Source: Heterocephalus glaber (taxonomy: Eukaryota; Chordata; Mammalia; Rodentia; Bathyergidae). Taken from it: 64,000 nucleotides of DNA. Under the pieces are notes generated by a model. It made no database searches. It was not told the DNA's origin and saw nothing but the letters and a program-made list of their open reading frames with translations. The stretch covers positions 964,728-1,028,727 of the forward strand of contig NW_004624849.1 of the NCBI RefSeq assembly GCF_000247695.1, read 5' to 3'. Positions 56,196 to 64,000 of the stretch are shown piece by piece; the first letter of the stretch is position 1; the number at the start of each line of letters is the position of its first letter. Made by a program: the position numbers and the translations under genes.

Positions 56196-56590
56196 AGACA
56201 GGGTGTTGCTATGTAGCCCAGGCTGTCTTCTAACTCTCAATCCTCCTGTCTCAGCCTCCTCAGGAGTGAGGATTACAGGCATATACTACCATGCCCAACT
56301 AAAATGTTTCTTATAAACCCTTTATGCAGGGCATGGTGGCACACATCTGTAATCCTAGCACTCGGGAGCCTGAGTCAGGAGGAACTAAGTTTGAGGACAA
56401 CCTGGGTTACAAAGCAAGACCCTGCCTCAAAATAAAAAATTTTTTTCAGTACAGGGGCCTGAACTCAGGACCTTGTGCTTGCGAGGCAGGCATGGCACCA
56501 CTGAGCCCTCAAAATAAATTTTTTTTAAATGCCAGGGATGTAGCTCGGTGGTAGGGTAGTCTAGGTTCAATCCCCAGTACAGCAAAAAAT
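56196..56590. mobile_element. SINE cluster: B1(-), B1(+), ID(-), ID(+)
   Basis: B1 - 56196-56300, B1 + 56326-56432, reverse ID 56449-56512, worn sense ID 56532-56585. The two B1s are an inverted pair 25 bases apart. Confidence 0.78.
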
Positions 56591-57189
56591 AAAATAAGCC
56601 CTTCATGATTGCTGCAAAGATGACACGAGATGGCATGGGAAGTACCAATGGATGCTTTCCTCTCTTTATAATGAGTGCAGTATCCCCTGGTGAAGACATT
56701 TCATATCTGCCTCATGCTTCAAAACTCCCCAAGTCCCAGAGGAGAGTCCTGCAAGGTCAGTTCCTCCCTTGAGAGACAGAGAAAGCTGAGCAGAGTGATT
56801 GGGTGAGAAAGCTGGATGGAAAACTCAAGTTTCTCCCCACCTTCCAGCAACTTTCAAGGTTGATTGCCTTCTTCTGGAGCATAAGAATCTTGTTCACTTG
56901 GCCCCCATAGCTTGTTTCAGTTCTGGAACGCTGGACTGGCATCTCTTAGTGCCATGGTCCTCGCGTTCACATTCTCATGTCCACATCTGCATCTTGGTCC
57001 TGTTTCTCACCCAAGCATCCAGTGATTTTCCCAGGCAGTAATTCTGCTTTTCAGCCTGCTGTTAACCCTGCCCACTGAGGGTTTTGGTGTTCTAATTTAA
57101 TAGCCATGGTTTTCATTTTAGCATCCTGTGTTTTCACAAAAGCCTATTTGTCCTTCCTGGATTCTGTTCCTTAGTCATTTTAAAGATCT

Positions 57190-58640
57190 GTGTTTTTTTA
57201 AAATGGTAGTAAAATACACATAACATTAAATTTACTTTTTTTCCCTTTTTTTTTCTGCACTGAAAGCAAATCCAGGGCCTTGTGTTTGCTAGACAAGTGC
57301 TGTACCACTGACCACTGACCTACATCGCTAGCCCCCAGATTTACCATTTTAACCATTTTAATATATTATCTACATATTTTAGTCAACACATGGTACCATT
57401 TTAGCCTTATTTATTTGGTACTGGAACTTGAACCCAGGGCTTATCGAATGCTAAGCTCTGTACCAGTTAGCCACACCCTCAGCCCTATTTTAACCATTTT
57501 AAGTGTACAGTTCAGTAGCGTTAAGTGCATTCGAATTATTGTGTAATCACCACCATCCAGATATCTCCAGAAATTTTTCATCTTCCCAAACTGAAACTCT
57601 GTACCCATTAGGCACTCCTCATTCTCCTCTCCTCGTGGACCCCAATAACCAGTGTTCTATGTCCTGTCTATGAATTTAACTACTCTAGGGACCTCATAAG
57701 TGGAACAGTGTACTACTATTCCCTGTGTGTCTGGATTATTTCACTCACCATAATGTGTTTTTTTTGTACCGGGGATCAAACTCAGGTCCTTGCACTTGCG
57801 CACCAGGTGGCAAAACCACTGAGCTAAATCCCCGGCCCCACACCATTATGTTTTTAAGGCTCATCCAAGTTGTAGCATGTGGCAGAATTTCCTTCCTTTC
57901 TAAGTAATATTCCATTGTAGGGTATATACCACATTTTCTTTCTCCAGTCATCTGTCAATAAACATCTGGACTTACAAAGGCTATTGTGAATAATGGTGCT
58001 AAGAGCACTAGTGCACAAATATCTACTTGAGCCCCCTGCTATGAATTTTTTTGTATGTATATATAACTGGGTCATATATTTAATTTTTTTTTAGCAATTT
58101 CCATGCCTTTTTCCAGCGTTACAGTAACATTTTACATTTCACTAGTTGTACACAGTTCCAATTTCTGCAAATTCTTGCCCATTTTTGCTGGTTTTTTGAT
58201 AATAGCCATCCTAATGGGTGTGATGTGGTATCTCATTGTGGTTTTGATTTGCATTTCTCTAAGGATTAGTGTCACTGACCATTTTTTAATGTACTTCTGA
58301 GCCCTTCATGTATTCTTTAGGTAGATGTCTATCCAAACCCTTTTTCCTTTCATTGTTCTTTGGATGTTGATTTAGAGGAGGTTTCTTTGGTTTTGTTTAT
58401 TTGTTTGTTTTTAGGTACTTGGGAATGGGCTTCAGACTGGGCCACACTGCCAGCCCTTTTTATTTTATTTTTTTATTTTGAAGCAGGCCTCAAATTTGTG
58501 ATGCTCTTACCTCAGCTTCTGGAGTAGCTGGAATTATACCCCTTCTCTGCTAGAAGAATTCTTTATCCTGGATATTAATCTCTTATCAAATATCCAACTT
58601 GTAAATATTTTCTCCCATTATGTGGATAGATTGTCTTTAC
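57190..58640 (-). mobile_element. Old L1 3'-end fragment with SINEs
   Basis: AGTAAAATACACATAACATT, CCATTTTAAGTGTACAGTTC, then TATTCCATTGTAGGGTATAT and CTAATGGGTGTGATGTGGTA. Reverse IDs at 57270-57337, 57414-57487 and 57762-57837; worn ID/B1 at 58410-58550. Confidence 0.82.
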
Positions 58641-61600
58641 TCTTTAATTTTTAAAATTTTTGTGTTTTGTTTGTTTGTTTGTTTGTTTTTTGGGTTTTGG
58701 GGGCTTTTGTTTTTGTTTTTGTTTTTTTGGTACCGGGGATCGAACTCGGGATCTTGTGCTTGCAAGGCAGGTGCCAGAACCACTGAGCTAAATCCCTGGC
58801 CCAAAATTTTTGTTTTTATTACTAGATGTTTGTATTACATGATTACATTCATTGTGGGGAGTTGGTACATGTACTGATAGGGAAAAGTTTTAGATAACTT
58901 AGTAGACTGAATATTAAGGTAGTTGTAGAAGCAAAATAAGTAATACGTTCCTTTAAGATTTGCTTTATCCATAACTCTTGTTGTTTGAGGTGATGGGTTA
59001 TCTGACTCTTTAACCATTAACTTCATTAACCTAACTAAGTTGCAATGGCTGGGTGAATTTATAATGTATACGTGCCTATCTTCTGTCTGTGACTTGTAAA
59101 TAGGAACTGGAATTATATTTACACATCAAAGACCACTAGGGATGAGATAATGGCTAAAAAGGATTTAAAAAGGGAAATGCTGAACAAGGGGGCATGCAGA
59201 TATTAAACAGACCGGTTTCTGGTGGTCCTGCCCAGCTTGCAAGTAGAAGTTTTATTATTTTACCCGAATTCTGTATTTCTTTCCAAGATTTTTGGAACAG
59301 TACATAAGACATCTTAGTTCTTTTTTTAATCCCTTTCCTTCCCCTCATTTTTCCCTCCACCTCTTTGTCGCCTTCATTTTTGCAAAATATCTATGTCCCT
59401 GTTTCCTATTATCTTTTGTTTTGTTTTTTACTTATATTTTGGGTTTCTCATATAAGAGAAACTATGTGATTTTTAAGCTTGCATATCTGATGTAGTTCAC
59501 TTAACACTATGATCTCAAAGTACATCCATTTTCTTACAAATGACTCAAGTTTATCCTTCTTTATGACAAGGTAGTATTCTATTGCTTATAAATGCCACAT
59601 TTTCCTTATCCGTTCATCTGTTGATGTACATATAGGCCACTTCCAAGATTTAACTATCATAAGTCGTGCTGCTATAAACATCAGTATGCATGTATCACTG
59701 TAATATGATGTCTTTGACTCTTTTGGGAAGATGGCTAGAAGGGGAATAACTGGGTCAAATACAATTTCTAGTTTTAGTTGTTTGAAGAATCCCCATACTG
59801 ATTTCCACAGTGGTGTACTAGTGTACATTCCCACCTACAATATAGAAGGTTTCCTTTTTCCTTGCAACCTTGCCAGCATTTGTTGTTATTTGATTTCTTA
59901 ATGATAGCCATTCTTTCTGGAGTAAGACAGAGCTCATTATTTGTGTACACAAATGCTATTGATTTTTGTGTGTTGATTTTGTATCCTGCTATTCTATTGA
60001 ATTTGGTTATTGATCCTGGGAGTCTTTTGGTAGATTTGTTTTAGTCTTCTCTGTAGAGAATAACATCATCTACAAACAATGATAATTTGACTTCTTTTCT
60101 ACACATATCCCTTTTATTTCTTTCTCTTGTCTAATTGCTCTGGCAAATGTTTCAGACACTGAACATTTTTTGAATAGGAGTGGTGAAAGTGGGTATCTTT
60201 GTCTTTTTCCTGAATTTAGAGGGAAAGCTTTCAGTTTTTCCCCATTTAATATGATGTTGGCAGTAGTTTGTCGTAAGTGGCTTTTACCAGATAGAGATAA
60301 GGTCCTTCTATACTTATTTTCTTAAGAGTTTTTTTTAAATCATGAATTCATGTTGGCTTTTATCAAAGGTTTTTTCTGCATCTATTGAAATGATCATGTG
60401 ATTTTTATCTCTGCTGCTGTTTAGTGATGTATTATATTTATTGATTTGCATATGTTGAACCATTCTTGCATCCTTGGCATGAAGCCTATTTGGTCATGAT
60501 GTATGATCTTTTTGATGATTTGTTGCATTCTATTTGTCAGTATCTTGTTGAGGATTTTTGTGTCTATGTTCATGAAAGAGATTGGCCTGTAGTTCTCTTT
60601 TTCAGTTGAGTTCTTGTCTGGTTTTGGAATCAGGGTAATACTGGCTTCCAAGAATGACTTTGAGAGTACTTTTTCCCTTTTAATTTCATTAAAGAGTTTG
60701 AGGAGTACTGGCATTAGATCTTCCCTGAAGTTCTTGTAGAATTCAGCAGTGAATTTATCCGGTCCTGGGCTTTTCTTAGTAGATAGGGTTTTATTACTGC
60801 TTCCATTTCATTGCCTGTTATTGGATTATTTGGTTTTCATATTTTCTTGGTCCAGTTTTGGTAATTCATATGTATCTATGAATTTATTCATTTCTTCTGG
60901 ATTCTCCAATTTATTGGAGTACAGGTCGTCAAGTAGTTACTAAAAATCTTCTAGATTTTGGCAGTGCCCATTGTGATTTCACCTTTTTCATTCCTAATTG
61001 CATTGATTTGGCTTTTTTCTTTTCCTTTTTTTTTTTTTTTGTGGTACCAGGGATCAAACTTGGGACCTTGTGCTTGCAAGGCAGGCGGTGGAACCACTGA
61101 GCTCAATTCCTGGCCCCTTCTTTCTCTTTTTGATAATATTGAAGGATTTTTCTATCTTGTTTATTTTTTGAAGAACAAACTCTTCAATTTATTGATTCTT
61201 TGTATTGTTTTTAGTCTCAATTTTATTAGTTTCTGCTCTGATCTTTATAATTTCCTTCCTCATATTAGCTTTGGATATGGATTGTCCTTGTTTTCCCAGG
61301 AACCTGAAGTGCGTCATTTGGTTATTTATTTGGGCTTGCTCTGTTTTTCTGACGTGGGCAATCACAGCTATAAACTTCTTTCTTAGGATTGTTTTCATTG
61401 TGTCCCATAGGTTCTGGTAGTTGTACTGACATTATTGTTTGAATCTAGGAACTGTCTAATATCTTCCTTGATTTCTTCTGTGACTCATTGATTATTCAAG
61501 AGTGTATTCTCCAAGTGTTTTCATAATTTCAGTGGTTTCCTTTGCCATTCATTTCTAGTTTCAGTGCACAATGATCCGATAATATGTGTGGGATAATTTT

Positions 61601-62469
61601 GATTCTTTTGCATTTACTTAACTGTGTTTTATGGGCTAGTATGTGGTCTATGTTGAAGAAAGTTCCATATGCTTCTGAGAAGAATGTGTATTGTGTTGAA
61701 TGGAATGCTCTGTAGATAGCTATTAAATCATTTTCATTGAAGGTTTGGTTCAATTCTAATATTTCTTCACTGATATTTTGTCTAGTTGATCTATTTGTAA
61801 CAGGGGGTATTGAGGTCCCCCACTATAATCCTGTTGATGTTTATCTGATCCTTTATGTTCAGTAATATTTGTTCAACGAAGTTGGGTGTAGTGGTGTTTG
61901 GTGCCTATATGTTTATAATTGTTATCACTTCCTGTTGAACTGTTCCCTTAACTAATATGTAGCGACCTTCTTTAACTCTTCTGATCAGTTACTCCTGCAT
62001 ATTTTCCAGTTCCCATTGCTGGAATATTGTTTTCCATACTTTGATTTTTAGTCTATGAATGTCTTTTTGGGTTAAATGTGTTTTTGTATTCAGCACACTG
62101 TTGCATATTGCTTTTGATCTATTTTGCCAATCTATGCCTTTTGATTGGGGAATTGAGACCACTCACATTTAGAGTTAATACTGAAAAGTATTAATTTTTC
62201 CTGTCATTGCTTGATTTTCCTGTGGCTGATTTCTCTTTTTTCCCATTCTGCTCAGCCTGCCTGATGTATTTATTCTAATAGACATTTTTGCATTGTTGGC
62301 TTCATTTTCTCTTTCTTAAATACCCTTCAGAATTTGGGGGGGGAGGGGCAGGGATTTAGCTCAGTGGTTTCGGTGCTTGCTGCACAGGTGCAAGGACCCG
62401 AGATCCCTGGTACCAAAAAAAAAGAATTGTTTTTGGAGTGCTGGCTTGGTGGCCATGAATTTCTTTCTT
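58641..62469 (-). mobile_element. Second L1, minus strand, 5'-truncated and internally deleted
   Basis: 3'UTR from 58641 (split by a reverse ID at 58727-58802 with AAAATTTTTGT flanks), ORF2 end near 59586-59834, reverse transcriptase part near 60421-60714, endonuclease part near 61529-61753. At about 59935 it jumps from the ORF2 C-terminal zone to the RT zone, missing what spans 20880-22520 in the first L1. IDs at 61033-61117 (-) and 62338-62420 (+). Confidence 0.83.
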
Positions 62470-62850
62470 GTTTTAAAAATTCTTTTATTGGTACATTTTA
62501 GGTATACAATATGTTTACATTTATCATTGGGTGCTTGTACCTGTACATGATGTATCTTGGTTCTTATTTTTTCCCCCATTACCTGTGCATCCATCAGCCC
62601 CTCCACCCTTCCATATTTACATAGACTTCGTTTCCATTTTTTTTCTTTTCTCATAATTTTTCCTTTCCCTTCTTTCCTTTCCCCTTCCCCTCCCACCACC
62701 CCTATACCTTTGGACCTTTTCCTATTTCAAATTATCAATTATTCATTTTAATCATTTTAATCCCTATTTACACTTTCAGTTTCTCACACTAGAGAAACTA
62801 TTCGGTATTTACATGTGTGTGTCCTACTTACAAAGCCATCTCCCAGCTCC
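62470..62850 (-). mobile_element. Third L1, 3'UTR only
   Basis: CTTTTATTGGTACATTTTAG then TCTCACACTAGAGAAACTAT, matching the 3'UTR of the other two L1s. Confidence 0.7.
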
Positions 62851-64000
62851 CAGCTTGATGAAGGTGTTGCTTCTGCCCCATTAGCTGCCCAATCCACACA
62901 CCAGTGCCACAGCTCTATGGATGGAGGCACTGTAACCTCCCATGTGGCCATAGGGCTTCAGTCCCCACTTGCTGCCACAGGTTACCTCTTCATCTCTAGC
63001 AACTAAAGAGTCTCCTTTCTTCCTCTCCAGTTCAGCTCTGCATTTTGTATTTTCAAAATCTTATGTTTTATCAAACATGTCTTCAGGCTTGAAGCAGGAG
63101 AGATTTTTCTGTGAGCTCAGTTGATCAGTTTAACCAGACACATTACTGATTTCTTTCTTCCTTTTCTTGTATTTCAAATATATTTTGACCACAATGGATC
63201 ATATTTGGGGGTTATTTGGTCAGTTTCTCTGGTCATGATGTCAGCCCATGTGAAGGAGTGGGTAGCCCTGGGCTAAGAATGATACATGGTACAGGGAGTC
63301 TGTGAGTAGAGGAAAACAAATCTGAGAAGGAATGGAGGACAGACGGGACTGACTCCCTGGACCATACCTGTCAGAATAGTGGGGAATTACCAAGGGCTGG
63401 CAGAAGACTGAGGCTTGTGATTGATGCTGAAACCAGACTCAAGTACTCATGGACATGCACTCAACCATTTACCTCCACACCCTACATATCCTTCTACTTT
63501 GATGCCTCCCTTGACTGCACATGCATAATGTCTAGCTTTCTCTGAAGAATCAGGTCTAAGGGTAAGAAGAGAAGATATGCCCTGCATAGCCCCAGGGATG
63601 ATCACATGTCCCACGAGAGAAAAAAGGGAAAAATGTGAAAATAAGAGGGCCATTTAGAAAAACCTGAGGAAACAACTAGGTTTCCAGAGCCTGAAGACCC
63701 AAAAATGCCACTTCCATGCACCCATCTATGCTCCATCCATCCATCCATCATTCCACCCATCTGCTCAGGGACAATCCCAGCCTTGGAGGGAAGGGACTCA
63801 TCAATCTCTGACTAAGGTCCAAGAGTGGCTCCAACCCCAGGGAGAAGTAAACAAGAAGAATAGAGAACTTCTGTCCGAAAAGTCCTGATCTCTAAGTTCT
63901 CCTCTTGGCTCTGTAGCTTGACCATTCTGGATATCAGAGGTCTCTTTATCTAGAAAACAGGGACAGTTTACCAAAAGGTGGGTGGGGGCTTTCCAGATCT
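62851..64000. other. Intergenic, no gene recognised
   Basis: Unique sequence with a small CCAT repeat near 63733-63753. No coding motif found on either strand. Confidence 0.55.

Overview
This is a mammalian nuclear genome window. Its one protein-coding gene is ACE (angiotensin-I-converting enzyme, peptidyl-dipeptidase A), on the + strand from the ATG at 33550 to the stop ending at 53526. All 25 somatic coding exons and the testis-specific first exon were placed by GT/AG boundaries, phase and protein content. The somatic reading frame is 1302 codons plus stop and carries two HExxH zinc sites, at residues 390-394 and 988-992. The testis isoform is 736 residues and is driven from a promoter inside intron 12. 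No exon is missing, shifted or interrupted.

The repeats point to a non-muroid rodent. There are dozens of short tRNA-Ala-derived (ID-type) SINEs with intact A and B boxes and fresh target-site duplications, 7SL-derived B1-like SINEs, and B1-ID fusions. I cannot name the species. The genus-level call should be made from the younger ID subfamily, whose body has a CCTGCCTCGCAAGCGCAAGG-type core.

Layout. 1-2000: decayed endogenous retrovirus (env remnant and a probable LTR). 2000-16000: no gene; SINEs, old L1 pieces, an 80-bp hAT-like MITE and a 560-base gap. 16430-17240: CpG-rich island with no assignable gene, possibly the 5' end of a neighbour such as CYB561. 18845-29580: an old L1 fragment split by a long L1 insertion (19810-28470, minus), which itself contains an LTR, several SINEs and a 410-base gap. 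29580-32400: SINE clusters. 33000-33920: CpG island and somatic ACE promoter. 33550-53760: ACE. 53760-57190: intergenic SINEs. 57190-62850: three further L1 segments, all minus. 62850-64000: unique sequence.

How ACE is built: exons 4-11 and 17-24 have identical lengths and phases, the footprint of an internal gene duplication that gave the N and C catalytic domains. The somatic promoter reads through both. The intron 12 promoter starts a short transcript whose first exon supplies a new signal peptide and a Ser/Thr-rich head joined to the C domain only. Both isoforms end in the same stalk, membrane anchor and cytoplasmic tail.
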